NCBI GenBank assembly: GCA_037903475.1
Contig: JBAJFG010000611.1
Coordinates: 186,001-250,000 of the forward strand
DNA: 64,000 nt
Reading direction: 5' to 3'
Source: Ancylostoma caninum
Lineage: Eukaryota; Nematoda; Chromadorea; Rhabditida; Ancylostomatidae
Both the position numbers and the translations under genes were made by a program. The notes beneath the pieces were generated by a model. That model was not told the DNA's origin. It ran no database searches and saw nothing but the letters and a program-made list of their open reading frames with translations. Of this stretch, positions 1 to 12,736 are shown one piece after another (position 1 is the stretch's first letter; each line of letters opens with the position of its first letter).

Positions 1-3000
1 GTAAAAAGGAAGTAGACGGTTACGTATTCGACAAATTTAAAGAGACTCTTCACGATGCTCACGAGAAAGAAATTTCAGCCTCAAAAAAAACGGATGAAAG
101 AAATGAAGAAATAGGAGAAACTAAAGGGAAAACGAAGCTATCCCCGCTGACCTTGAGATTTGTGATAATTCTGAGGACATCAGAAGCTACCTACAAAACC
201 GATAGGGGAAGCAGAAAGAAGTCCAAACAGACTATATCGAGAAGTGGAAATAATCTTGAAGAAAAATACTGGATACCCAAAAATGTTCAAAGTTGTTATT
301 CTTTTTAGTCAAGTTGTCATGAATCCAAGCTATGGTGGCTGCACTGCCGAAAGGGCGCCAAGGTGCAAACAAACAAAAAACCACAGGCTACAAGGACTAG
401 ATTCGCATGATCAACAATTTGTCGTCGTCGTTCCGGAGAACGTCAGGCGACAGCTCAGAATTGGCTGCGCTGAGCTGTAATTGTTACGTAGAACACGTGA
501 GAAAAAAAAAAAACGCCGAACGTCGTTTCTATCGAAAGCCACGTAATTAATTTTTGGATTACGCAGCTCGAACCTCATTCATATGCTAGTGTTGCTATGC
601 GCTGTAACATGCAGAAGATAAATGAGTTGCACCTCATACAATCCGTCTTAAAGGACATTGAATTACTGGCGATAGGAGGAATCATGTGAGTATGGAACTG
701 ATCAACGACCACAGAACTGCACTGAGCGTCTACCAGTGAGCGAGCGTCCACCAATTAATGCCTTATATCGACGGGATTGTCTCAGACGGTGGAACACCAG
801 TTCTTCTCACTTCTAACAGAACAGCATAGAAGAAAATGGACGACGAAAATGTTTTCTATGAAAGAATTCCAAATGCGCAATACATAAGTCACGCCTCCTC
901 GGTGTGATTCATCAATGCCCCTGGGAAGTGTTTAGCTGTCCCAGCTGTACTAAGGTGAACGAGACCTCAAGACAAAGTTACTGCGATAATCCTTTCTGGT
1001 CGTAGATCCCGGAAATACAGCGCCGTGCGGCAATGACAAGATTGCAGAAAAACACCCACATTCCGCAAGGGAACTCTTCTCCTTTTCATCATAAAAAGTT
1101 TGAAAACGTGTCAGAAACGCACATCCACCCATTGCCATTGGTATTTCATTCAGGGAGCATTCCGGAAATTGGGTAAGGGCATGCAGACGCAGAAAAACAC
1201 AGACATAAAAGAACGCAGAGCGGAACCTCGAAAATATGAATGAGCGCACGAGAAGGAAGAAGTTTTTTCTCTGCAGGAAGCAGAAGGTCATTTATGCAAA
1301 ATAATGACGGCGAGACCTATCTAAGCTACTTCCAAGGTGCCATTTGTCATGAACAGTAGGATTCGAGCGCCAACATATTGTTGGCCTTTGCGAATAGGCA
1401 CCGCAAAATATTATGGACAAAGTTGGATGAAGGAGTTGGTAGTTTTCCATGCATCTATAATCGCGGGACGATATCGCAGACCAAAACACAGCGACATGTT
1501 TTGCAAGCAAGAACATAACATTAACAAAGTTTCGCCCAGAACAACAAATTCTCGATTTCCTCCAGAAATTGCGCTGTCTAGTATCAGATTCAGGTGGCAA
1601 CATAAACGAAAATGGATAAGTGTTTCTGTTTACTATGTGTATTAGAGTTAAACCAGGAGAAGGTGATTCATTTTGAAATGAATGTAAGATGTCGTTCGCT
1701 GCAGACCTTCCAGTGTAGATATGAGAACACAAGGTTTGAAAGATTGCACCATCCATCCAAAAATAGGAGGAACATTGAGAGGAATAAATCCAGAATTTGG
1801 AAAAAAAACGCTAGATTGTCCCCGTAAAACTCGGGTGTAGAATAAAAGCTATGAAAACTTCCGAATTGCCCCGAATAACTCACTAGAACTAGTATGTAAT
1901 GCAACGTTCGCAATGGCTATGAAGGAACAACAGGAAAAGAATATGGAGATAATTCTGTTTACATTTCACCGAGATGGCGTCGTTTCCACATGAACGTGTG
2001 ACCCACTCTGAAGAAAGTTGCAACAGATGAGAGCGTGTCCAGTTTTCATTTTTTTTCAAACTCTCTGATGGAGTATGACTGCGAGGTGAAATGATATCTC
2101 GAAAGTAAAAAACGCTAGTTTATCATTGATTCAATTTACGTCAACTAACCCTTAAGGTATTCCCTTGTTTTCTCATGCATTATATCTTCATAACCCTCAA
2201 AGCTCTTGCGATCGGACCTCAACACGGTCCAATGCGGCCGGAAAGAGCTGATCAGATTTATTTTTAGAGGCTTTTCGGGGAAGTTTTAAAGGAAAGGTTG
2301 CGAAAATGGAAGCCTATTACGATGGTTCGGACGAGTGCAGCATATCTGATAGCTCTGCAGCAGAAACGTAACTCGATAGAGTAATGGTAAGTGCAAGGAC
2401 TAGCGCCATCTCCTCCCACCTGCTGTTATCCTCCCTCAACTGCTGCCCTCATTCCTCAATTCTGCTGAAAGAAGCAAAGATTGAACGGCATTGTAGGGGA
2501 GGATGGCAGTAACTGGGAGGGGCTGCCGTTTGTATCCAATGTATTAACGCCGACTAAGCCGCATTCCAGCAGAAGTTATTAGATGTGCAGATGCCTGTTC
2601 ATAGCGGAAACTGTACTCAACCTGGAAATAGCAGAATCCAGGCGACATGAAGAGACTTGTCATTGGCTTGACTGCGCGAAATCCGACATGGCCAAGGTAC
2701 AAATGAGCACCAGAAACGCGGAAGAACGGAACAAATGGAAGAGTTCCAGGAGAATGACCCATGCCACCACATGGGACTAGCACTGGAGGAAGAATGTTTT
2801 GTGGAAAGGTTATCCCTGCCTATCGAAATCTCTCTCAATCCAACTGAATTCCGGTAGTTTTTGTGAAATTTTAGTTGGACATTCACGTTTAATTAGTTTT
2901 GGAAGTTTTTAATTGATAAGTCCTTGGTTTTTGGTTATCCGTTGCTCAACTTACCCTGTCAGTATGGGTCAAATTGCTCCAGGTGTTGGGTGTGTGGCAG

Positions 3001-4231
3001 GTGTGAAAAGGACGATAACGCTACCCTTGCTGTCAGTTGTTTTATTTGCGAAAAGTGAGAGATCCGCGGTTTCCGGATGGCTGCAGCTCAACTGAATAAT
3101 TGAAAAGATGCGCCTTTGTAGACCTGCTTCGTTTTACAGCTACTTTGTGAGCGATGAAAAGTTATTTATTCACGAAAGAAGCTCCTCATGAATTCGGTGA
3201 TCAGACAAAAGTTTCCGGAATTTTCGGGAGGATGGAATTAGATTATAAATAGTTGCAAATTCTACCCAAAATCCATTCAGAAATCAAGCTGGTACTAACC
3301 GCGGAGAAAAAGACAACGTTAAAAAATATGTTAATAAAAAAGACTCCATATACTAAATAAGGAAAAAGAAAGACTAAGATAAAACCGAACGATATACTGA
3401 TGCAGTATTAATTTGGTATGCATGTACAGACGTACGTGAAGAGGAAGAGTATTCGACACTCCTCTAGCTCAAGAAAATATCTAAAATTCAGAGAAAGAAA
3501 TTCCTATGGATTCTCTCCTCAAATAGGAACGAAATTAATGGATTCGCCCTTTCTTCCCAGCGCATAATCCTCTCATTTCAAGAATGCAGAACGTTCAATG
3601 AAACACATTTGCACCGAAGCAGTGAATGCACTGGTGAACTTTGGACTCAGGTTTTCCAACATGGAAGTCCTATCAAAAAGCGGGTGAATCCTCAATTATG
3701 TACACTTCGGGCATTCTCGCTCGAGCTGTGCTTATCCAATTTCATCGCTGTTGGCCATTCGTTTGCGTGTAATGCCAAGCGTCTCAATTGAACGACGACA
3801 ACAACTTGGATTTTTTCTACGCGTTTTTCCTGTAGGGCTCCTGGATTTGATCGCTTGCTCATTCTGCTGAGGAGTGGATCAAAATCCTCCTTTGATGGCT
3901 CCCGATTTCGATATGGAGCTCCCAATTTTTAACGGTAACCGTGAAAATCACTAGAAATGATCTCCTCTTCGGCAATGAAGCTCACTAATATATTGTATGT
4001 ATACTCAATCGGAAGAAGAGCTGGTTTTAGAAATGCAGCCTTATTTTTCGGAAATTGTAAGCTACGGATATGAAAACTAAGAAATGACAAGTAAATACAT
4101 AGTATAAAAGACACCAAGCTATGATTAGTCTTATTACCCCTGCTTTTTTTTTCTTAAAAACGAATGCAGTGTAGAACAGGTAGCAATGATATGCTGTTCA
4201 ACTCTTTGAGCCCTTCCGACATCTACCTCGT
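1..4231. other. Unassigned AT-rich DNA
   Basis: I see no recognisable gene, RNA or complete mobile element here. The longest open frames (for example 1292-1756 minus and 1337-1645 plus) overlap one another on opposite strands and have low-complexity, non-domain-like translations, so I treat them as chance frames. The stretch could be intergenic or part of a large intron. Confidence 0.5.
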
Positions 4232-4443
4232 ACAGGGTGCGGCAAAAGTATTGACCGCCTTTTGTGGTACATAAATGACATAGAAAATCGAAATAGGATG
4301 GAAGACCAAGTGAGACCGTTCTGCTGCCTAGGATCCTGAGAATAAAGTAAAACTAAGACGCACAAGTATTCAATACATTTTATCCCTAATTTTGCAGGTC
4401 GTAAACAGACAAGACGGGAGAAGGCTTCACTACTGCGATGCAA
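4232..4443. repeat. Isolated DNA-transposon terminus (ACAGGGTG type)
   Basis: The sequence from 4232 reads ACAGGGTGCGGCAAAAGTA, preceded by T. It resembles the termini of Tc1/mariner-superfamily elements and other starts in this window (22356, 33821, 46190). An open frame on the minus strand runs into this terminus, as a transposase C-terminus often does, but I do not recognise its residues. No matching inverted terminus was found nearby, so this is a solo or truncated end. The right boundary given here is only the end of the adjoining open frame. Confidence 0.35.
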
Positions 4444-4930
4444 ATAGTCATCTTTGACCTGATCCAGTGTTTTTGCTGAGATGTTTTTGTGGAGCGGAAA
4501 CAGTGCTTAGAGATAGAATATGTTAAGTCTTCCACAAATCCGCGAATGAAATGTACCAGCTGCTCCTGTTTATGCTATTATTTAACTTTGTTTCCATATT
4601 TGTTAACGGCGCAGAGGAGCTTCATATCATTTCCTCTGGTTCTAGCTTTAGAATCATCGCATAACCGAGAAACCATATTCGGCAGAAGCACATTCCCCGT
4701 AGGATCGATTACAGGTTTAGAAGTGGGCCATTCCTTTTCTGAGAAGATTTTTCGCCAGCTTACAACTTAAAGACAGTGAGAGGGTTTTGCACAAGAAATT
4801 ACTCGTGTGCTATTCAATTCCAAATTAGCGTGTTGTTCTTAATAAGTGTGTTGTTTTTAACCTTCCTCCTGTTTTCTCTTAGTGTCCTCCTCTTAATTAT
4901 GCCTATTAAGTGCGCACCAAGAGTGCATCA

Positions 4931-4968
4931 AATAAACAAATAAGTAAATGAATGAATGAATGAATGAA

Positions 4969-5007
<39 letters not shown>

Positions 5008-5035
5008 AGCATTGAGGAGGAGGAGGAGGAGGAGA
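4931..5035. repeat. Tetranucleotide microsatellite (AATG/AATA)n plus (GAG)n
   Basis: A run of AATG/GAAT units grades into about twelve AATA units, followed by a short GAG-rich run (about 5013-5035). Open frames on the minus strand across it are artefacts of the repeat. A similar AATG/AATA repeat lies at 39027-39092, and short TTTA runs occur near 18990, 59000, 59745 and 60365. Confidence 0.9.
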
Positions 5036-5687
5036 TCCAGAACGATCGGAACGGAGCTTTTGACCGTTGTTGTAGATAAGTACACGTGATAACAACAGTA
5101 AGCCACAGCAAATTGCGACATAGAGATCACCTCCATTAGCAAGCCCAACAATGGAGAATTATTAGATCAGCTGCATCCAACATGAAAGTCTCGCAATTAT
5201 TCCTTAAAATAATAACCACGTTGCATGATTTTTCAAGGATTCTTTCCGTTTTTCTTGCATCGAACAGAACAGTCTGGTCGAGGAGTTTTGCCTTGAAAAG
5301 AAGCAGGTATTCTGAAGAGTTCCATTCAAAATAATGAATGGAAAGTTTATCCGACTTGGTGCAGAACAGGTGCTCCTCCATAAAGTTGATACACAGTACT
5401 GGCCAAAAAGAAATCACTTTTTGAACTCTCGCTCATAAGATCTCTCTCAATAAAACCTGAGATTTCTAATCTTGGCAAAGTAATGCGGTCACTCATTGCT
5501 GATGCAAAGAGCTACTAATATTCTCATTACGCCTGCAAGTTTCCATAAGATTTTTTTCCACTTAAAAAGGTCAAAATCGTTTTTTCGCACTACTCACATT
5601 CAAGTACGACTTCCTGTTGTAGAACTTTCACTAAAATCAAAGCTTTCCTACGGGACGGATTTGTATTCAACGGAACTTCAGTGAGTT
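5036..5687. other. No feature seen
   Basis: AT-rich sequence with only short overlapping open frames on both strands. No motif, repeat or RNA was recognised. Confidence 0.4.
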
Positions 5688-6722
5688 GAGGCGGATTCCA
5701 GACATATCCGGAGCACAACTGACATCACCTTGAAATTCACTTCTTTCATCAGTATTAGCCATTCCTGATCGCATCTACGGCCCTGTTTTGAGCTGGGTCT
5801 TGTTCTGCAAGATGTTTCAGTACAAACAAAAAAGGTTACCTGCGCTCGCTCTCGGAGGATTTTCAACCGTTCCAAATATCCTGGCCGGACACGTGGTCAC
5901 TAGTACTGCACATCACAGGTTTTAAGCTTTAGAATTCTAGCTTCACTCGAGGAAAAGAGATTGCTTGTACAAGTGCCTGGAGGATGCCTGAACCTTCTAG
6001 CTGTCCAAGTCGGAAACATGGCCACCAGTGGTGCACTTGACGGTTTTCAAACTTGTATTTTCATATTGCTGGAGAAAGAACAGCTCATGAGGGCATCCGA
6101 AGCTTTCCGAGTGTGATGAGTTAAGTGGACTAAGCGTGAGCAGCAGATGTCATTTGCAAGAGGTTGTGGGCCTCCTTGCTTTATTCTCAAGATTCGGCTC
6201 TTGGCATAGTAAAAAATGATTTTCTAAACGCTTTGGTTGAGTCATGCAACTGATTTCGAGCTCACAAGCTCACTTAGGTCGCTCTTATAGATAAAGAGCA
6301 CGATATGTCACTCCTCTAACATTTGCTGAAGATCACCGCTTTTCTGCGTGCTATATTTTATCTGGTTCGAGACCAACAGGTGCTATCCCTATGCTCACTA
6401 TATGCTGCATTCTACAAACTCTACACGCATCATATTAGGTAGCAACCACCTCATTACAGTTCTATTTTCCATCAAAATAAAAATGGAAGTCTTGAAACCT
6501 GTGATCCGAACCACTGGTGGCCATAAGTCCGGCTAGTATATCTGGAACGGCTGGTCACCCTACGAGCACCAATACAAGCAGCTTCTTTCTACTCGATTCA
6601 AAGCATCATGAAGAAGAAGACCCATTACGAAACAGGGCCGTATGTGCGATCCGGACTCGTTAATACTGTCCAAGGAGGTCAATTTCGAGTTCATGTCAAC
6701 TGAGCGCCGGAGGTGTAGGATT
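5688..6722. mobile_element. Long inverted-repeat (foldback-type) element
   Basis: The left arm (about 5688-5935) and right arm (about 6484-6722) are diverged reverse complements. Shared words include TACGGCCCTGTTT, TCACAGGTTT and the GGAATCC/GGATTCC ends. A third partial copy of the inner arm (ATGGCCACCAGTGGT followed by TTTTCAAAC) lies at about 6010-6060, in the same orientation as the left arm. The arms are about 240 bp with a 550-bp spacer. Minus-strand open frames cover parts of both arms but match no transposase I can name. It could be a MITE or foldback family, or two inverted copies of one repeat. I could not identify a target-site duplication. Confidence 0.6.
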
Positions 6723-8530
6723 CCGTACCAACTCCCAAAATTTTGTTGAGTACGAACCCGTTTGTTACGAAAGTTGATTTTGGTAGAAAATTCCACGATG
6801 AAAGTCATACAGTGGCTGAATATGAGCAGTGCAAAATCATGGGTTTTGAAACTTTTGAGTAAAAAAAATTATCTTAAGTAGATTTGCAAGCACAGTTATG
6901 TTATTAGCAGCCCCATGGCAACAGCAGTGAGTAACTGCATTATGTGCCAAAACTGAAAATTTCAAGCTTTACCTGGGAAAAAAACTTATGAACAAGAGTT
7001 CAGAGGGTATGTTGTTAATTTTGGTCATCACTGTAGCTAAAACCTTGCAAAGATATATTGCTTCTAATTCGGATGCTATTTATGTTAATAACGAATTTTT
7101 GCAGGCTACATCTACTTCCCCATCATTATGGATGTGAAGGAGAGATCTAGCCAAAGTCAATTCTATATTACTATTGTTACCTTTTTCTGTGCAAAGCAAA
7201 ATAAATGCAGCGGGTCTCGGAGAAAATGCTGACGAAGGTCGGAAAAATCCGTGAACCTACGCTCACAAACACGATATATTGCTGGGCTGAATTGCAGAGT
7301 GCGAGCATATTGACGAAAGCAAACTGCACCTGAGCATTAATATTAAGCTAGCACATCACGAATACGCGTTTTGCGTGGAAGAAAATTGAATTTCAAGAGA
7401 TAGTACAACCCAAAGTACGACAAAACCCCTCGTCAACCCAAATTATCTCTAGAGTTTATATCATTGCCCCTTCGCCATTATCCATGCATAGAATTAATTG
7501 CCTCTTCCAGAGATCCAATAGAAAGAAGAAAAAAGAAGCAACCGTTCATAAGTAAATACATACCTTCTCAAAGCACCAATATGTAATATATACACAAGGG
7601 TTTGAAATACTCTAAGAGGACCTCTGTTTTGCGAAGAAAGTTCGTGCCAATAAAGTCAGAAACTAGAGCGCCACCAACCCAATCGAGAGAAGAACAAGAG
7701 AAAATTCTCAAATGAGGTGAACAGATGGACTGCAGCTGAAAACTGCTTCATTAGGCCCGTTTTACAAACTGCAGTTCTGAATTACCGAAACAATGTCTCT
7801 CATTTCATTTTGGACCACCCACAAAGAATTTACGGAGAAAACCCTTGAGCAAATTGAAATTTTGAGAACCAGTTTAATTGATTAGTGTGTTATGACGTAA
7901 GATTTGCACAACTTCCAACGAAATTGGGTGGCTCATAACATCAAATATCTGAGCTGATTCAGGAGCAATGCACATAGAGGGAACGATACCATTTCCGTGA
8001 ATACTCGGAAACAAGAACATTCTATAACAGCGAAAAATAAGGAAAGTCGTACATGGACCAATTGGTCTTGTGTTCGCAGCGTCAACAGTGACGATCAGCA
8101 ATTTCAATGACGTCGAAAGCAAATGCCAACAGCGAAACCGTTGAAATCGCGACGTTCTTCGGGTGGCGACGCAAGTGCCAATTTAATTGAGCATTTTTCT
8201 GGTGCAGCAGCGGAGCATAGAACTTTTCAGGAAGATGAGAAATGCGAGGATAATATGAGCTGATCAAAGTGCACGAGAGCTCTCTGGTAAAGGTGCAGAA
8301 AGGGGCTGTGAGACATTTGCGGCAAAGCGCTCAGGAAGGGACAAATTTAATTGTTTACGAAGAAACGAAAAGCAATCGAAGAGAGGTGATACATGGCCTG
8401 AGGTGAAGAGATGTCCGCTTCCAAGTATAACTTGTTAACATTTATACAAGCCTATAAAAATTTTTCACTATTAATTTGATAGACTGTGCCTTTGAAAACG
8501 CAAAATAAACTCTGGAAATGCCAGAAAAAA
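6723..8530. other. No feature seen
   Basis: AT-rich DNA without a recognisable gene or repeat. The minus-strand frames at 7874-8267 are short, overlap one another and have no domain-like content. Confidence 0.4.
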
Positions 8531-8547
8531 AGCTAATTGAAAACCTC
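8531..8547. repeat. Left 17-bp target-site duplication of PLE terminal pair
   Basis: AGCTAATTGAAAACCTC here is repeated at 9181-9197 as AGCTAATTGAAAACTTC, one mismatch in 17. The two copies exactly bracket the inverted pseudo-LTR pair. A long target duplication like this is compatible with target-primed insertion of a Penelope-like element. Confidence 0.7.
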
Positions 8548-9180
8548 CATGCTCTATGATCATAGAACCTGGGCGTTCTTACTTTGATTGTATGTTAAAT
8601 TTTTTCTGTGCCAGACAGGTTGTTATACGGACACGTTTACTATGGCCTGACGTTTCGACTCAACGTCGTCTTCTGAGGCCTAAAAGCGGTTCAAGTTCGT
8701 CTATTCACGCTCTACACCACCAAAGACCTCTTCACACTCGTTCATTCAACTCATCCAAGCCAGACAACACCAAGCATCCAGTCAACAGGACGAACTCATC
8801 ACGTGTCCCATCGATATAGCGGAGCAGAATGCCACCGGATAATCTTATAAGGATACTAATGCATGCCCTCATAAGACCGAGGCTGCACCATGCAGTAGTC
8901 ATTCTCCATCTACTGACGATCAGCTATTGTTGCGGTGGCATTCTGCTCCGCTATATCGGTGGGACACGTGGTGAATTCGTCCGTTGACTGGATGCTTAGT
9001 GTGGTCTGGCTTGGATGAGTTGAATAAACGAGTGTGAGGAGGTCTTTGGTGGTGTAGAGCGTAAATAGACGAACTTGAACCGCTTTCAGGCCTCAGAAGA
9101 CGACGTTGAGTCAAAACGTCAGGCCATAATAAACGTGTCCGTATAACAACCTGTCTGGCACAGAAGAAATTTAATCTAGA
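8548..9180. mobile_element. Inverted pair of Penelope-like pseudo-LTRs
   Basis: Two arms of about 240 bp (8598-8836 and 8936-9172) are near-perfect reverse complements with a 100-bp centre. The left arm resembles the sequence at 36640-36935 next to the Penelope-like element of this window. Shared pieces are AACCTGGGC, CAGGTTGTTATA, the GACGTTYCGAC stretch, AGGCCTAAAAG and CATTCAACTCAT. I therefore read this as terminal repeats of the same family in inverted orientation, without the coding body. PLEs are known to carry pseudo-LTRs in variable orientation. The open frames on each strand here are mirror translations of the arms, not genes. Confidence 0.75.
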
Positions 9181-9197
9181 AGCTAATTGAAAACTTC
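9181..9197. repeat. Right 17-bp target-site duplication of PLE terminal pair
   Basis: Second copy of the 17-bp direct repeat that starts at 8531, differing at one base. Together the two copies fix the boundaries of the insertion. Confidence 0.7.
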
Positions 9198-12100
9198 GCA
9201 GAAGCAGACGGGAATGGACGGCGTTGAGAACAAAATCGCTTATGCATAGCCATAAGGACTAAATTTGGACTAAAGCCAAACGTAAAATAAAACAGATAAT
9301 GAAGCGCATCAGTCTTATTGAAAAGTAAATCAGCTCAGAAGCTATTTTCTCCTTGAGAGCCGTTGTGAGATTCGCTGCGATACCGTTGCACTCAAGAAAA
9401 GTTCAGTATCACCAGCTTGTCTGAGTACAGAGCAAAGACTGACAATGCTGTTCAAACCTTGAACTGAAGTGACAACAGCTCTGTTGACACCAGTTGGAAG
9501 ATGCAAAATACGTCAGCACAGTGTAACAAATCTTGGCAAGCCCGTATTCTCGAAATGCATCGGATCTGAGAGCATTTTTGAAATTTTTACAGCCGCGAAA
9601 CTAAGAAGACTCTAATGAGTTTGCAATGCATTCATATGAGGAGAGCTCTCCTCAGCACAATGAGGCAGTTGACTTTTTCTTCCTATGGCGCTCATCGCTG
9701 AAGTGGGTCGTTTCAAGGTCCGGATATCGACGCGAAACACATGGTGACTGAAGCTTCTCAACATTTTCAAAGTCCAAATTGCGTTTTGAATTGACACATT
9801 TGAATAGAGGCAGCGCAAAAACAATATCCTTCGCAGATTTCCGTGAAAAAGGAAGGATGCGTGGATGAGAATATGTCTCACAACACTGCTTCTTCTGCTA
9901 CATAGGTATTCAGCATACCAAGGCTATGGGATGGTGAAGCTAGCCGCTGCCATCGTGAGAGAAATATGTATACTATTGGATAATCCAGTATTATGGACAA
10001 TGCTGGAAAATAAAAGAATGGTTGACGTGAGCAGAAGAAGAGAAAAAGGAAGAGAAAACAAAAACACCTCAAATCTCGGTATCTGCACAAGGATAACCAA
10101 AAAATTCCTTCCTATAGGGAGACCTATACATGGTTTCGTGGCGCAAATGAATCCCTCAAGGAAAAACGCAATAAGCAATCCCGTCAGCGAATTACCCTGC
10201 CAATCCCCATAGAGACGTGAGAGGCATCTCCGCTCAAAACAAGGACTTGCCGATGATAAGGGAATTAAGTGATTAACCAGCCTTTCACGCAAAATACAAT
10301 GCTTCCAGCGACGAAAAGTGGAAAGAATGCAACATAGGCCAGCTTCAGCAAGCGCCTCCTCTCTCAGATAACCCGTCGCCACTTCAACGTAGCTTGAGGA
10401 GAACTCCTCTTGGTCGATATGTAAACTTTCGATCAAACCCAGTCGAACTTTCACGCAAGCCCTCTCTCTCTAGCTTAAGGGTCCCGGGATTCACGTCTCA
10501 TAACGGCAGCTCTTCCAATAGCAATTTTCTACGAATATTTGCTGCAAGATCTCTAAAGTTTACCAAAGATCTCCATTCACGAACCCACACATGAATTCCT
10601 CATATTTAGCAGCAACATTAGGAAATCCGTAGAGATGAATAATGGCAATGAAGGTACTTTCACCCTTGAAAAGGAGCTGCTTTTTTGCAGTTATACATTG
10701 GAATAGAGTAAAAGTGAAAAATATCGCGTACATGCGATTACCACCCTTCCAAAAAAGTGATTTCCGTAGCTGAGTGTGAGAAAGATCACGAACCTTTAAA
10801 AAAAGAACGAAAAAAATTTGGTCCAGACCCTATGCTCCCGTTCTGATACAGTAACACAGCGTCAAAGAAGTTTCCGGAAACAGCGAATACTATGACCCCA
10901 ATACGGAATTGGCCTCCGCGGAAGTTCCAACGATGGCAAACAGTTGTTTGGCCAGGAACGTCAAATGTAGCTCCATAAAACATGTTGAAAAGATCATATA
11001 ACGGAAAAAAACCTCATGGAGATATGTATATACTGCAATACTTGCAGACAAGTATTGCAACTAGTAGACAACTTTACTATGTAATTTACGCAACAAAATG
11101 CAGTCCATGGTCTTGCTGCACAATTTTTGCACCAGTTTTAAGGAACTGCAATCGAGCTGCTGTGGCCAAAACATCATTCGTCGGATGCTGTCCAAAACAG
11201 ATTAAGTCAACAGGATTGCGTGAATCGTTGAGAACCGTCGACGAGCGTGGGCAAGAGAGGAGACGAAATAAAAACGTCAAAGATCAACACGGCTTACGAG
11301 AGCACTTGGTGACGAGGTGTACGAGCTGTGCACATGAATAAGGGGCAAAACACCCGTGTCTCAGTACCGAAACAGGCAATCAATGCAAATTCGCTCCATT
11401 TCTGCGGCACGCCGGCTCCACTGGGCGGCCGCGACACCAGCGACGGACGGGCGATTTGCCGCCGCTCGTACGCGTTGATAACGCGCGATCTCTGTGAAGC
11501 CGACTATCGAGCGTTTCTTCTGGCAGCTCACTATAATTGCTAATTATCCAAGCAATACGTGGCGTCAATGAGGCAGAACGCCTGCAAGGCACGGCGTCAG
11601 ATGTGGAAAACACTGACGATCTATGAGGAAATGGCAGGAAATGGCTACGTGACCTCGCGGTCATCTGCATTTGCACTTCCGGTAGGCCAGGATCCGGGCG
11701 TGGTAGACCAGGATCTGCCGGTGAATAACAATACAGTGGGATGAAATTGAAAAAAAGGAACATGGAGCTGTGTTAATCATAGCCACTTATTCTTTTCTTT
11801 GCCCTTAAAAATTCAGTTGTCATTATAAAAACATTAGAGAAAAAACAACGAACATTACTCAGAATAACAATTCCCGAGAAACGGCAAGCATTGTATAAGT
11901 GGATCTGACATTGAAGAAGTAATTAATTTAGCCAAGGACAGAATAATGCGTGCGTGCGTTTCCAGGATGAATGAGAGGAAAAACTGAATGAGGGGCCAAT
12001 GTTTACAGCAGCAGCTCTTTTCAGACGTTCCCAAGCTTCGAAGTCAAAAAATGTTAATGAAATTCCAAATGAGGGATTTGAAAAGTCTCTGAGACGTATG

Positions 12101-12736
12101 CTATACCATGATAGTTTCATTTAATATGGATCATCAACGTTTCCAGACTAGTACTTATAATGAGAAGAAGTATGGAAGCGTATCCAGAGAACAAGCGTTT
12201 TTTCTTCATCACTACATTGCTGCTTCTTCATTAAATGAAGTGGAAAAGAACATTAGCTTCTGATCAAACTCTGTGCAACAGGTCCCTTGCTGGAAAGTAG
12301 AAAATAACGTACAGAAAAAGATAACAGAGTGCCAATGGTTACATGTACCAAACAGCTGTTTGAAAGGAGAACCAAATCAGACAAACCTTCTGGAATTGAA
12401 CAGATAGAGCTGTCGTTCATGTGGTAAGACAAGAGCGAAAAAAGGAAAGATTGATGAGAACAGGGGTAGTGTGACGTCTGCTGCCAATCTTTTGAGTCCG
12501 GTCATTCTACATGCACATGGAGTCGCCAGTGAACAAGACGTGATCACTCTTGCGGAAGTAGTTTACTAGTAAAAACATGTCTAAAAGTAAACCAGCTACA
12601 TACAGCCCACTACATATATAGCGGGGTAGTTTTCAAAATTTGCCGTTATCCGTAGGTTTTGCCATTCTATCATTCGGACTGATGTTTGGGTCTGGAAAAA
12701 TCTCTTATCCACTTATCCCTGGTTTATAACAACATA
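9198..12736. other. Mostly unassigned DNA with a GC/CpG-rich patch
   Basis: No firm gene. A 176-codon minus-strand frame at 9924-10454 is overlapped by plus-strand frames and shows no domain. A GC- and CpG-rich patch at about 11395-11740 stands out from its AT-rich surroundings and carries a 127-codon minus-strand frame (11380-11763) with biased Pro/Arg/Ser content. It could be a promoter or first exon, or a fragment of a GC-rich repeat. A possible exon at 10786-10983 is listed separately. Confidence 0.35.
10786..10983 (-). CDS. Possible isolated exon, unknown protein
   Basis: A 65-codon minus-strand frame reads with balanced residues, including a stretch around CHRWNFRGGQFRIGV and an NGS-type glycosylation site further on. 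Its composition looks more like real protein than neighbouring frames do. Near the 3' end the minus strand reads AAAGGTTCGTGA, so a GT splice donor could close the exon before the stop. The upstream side has no clear TTTTCAG acceptor. I do not recognise a family. It may instead be a chance frame, and nothing nearby offers a partner exon. Confidence 0.22.
   Translation of the reverse strand: MFYGATFDVPGQTTVCHRWNFRGGQFRIGVIVFAVSGNFFDAVLLYQNGSIGSGPNFFRSFFKGS

Noticed and set aside
1292..1756. 154-codon minus-strand frame as a host gene
   Set aside because: A 102-codon plus frame overlaps it, the composition is unremarkable, and there is no domain, splice or poly(A) support.
4893..5151. Minus-strand frames rich in YLFI and FIHSF repeats
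   Set aside because: They are produced by the AATA/AATG microsatellite.
8556..9114. Two similar proteins on opposite strands (SSKPD, KHPVN words)
   Set aside because: They are translations of the two inverted pseudo-LTR arms, not genes.
9924..10454. 176-codon minus-strand frame with hydrophobic stretches
   Set aside because: Overlapping plus-strand frames, low-complexity Leu/Phe/Ser runs and no splice or domain support suggest a chance frame.
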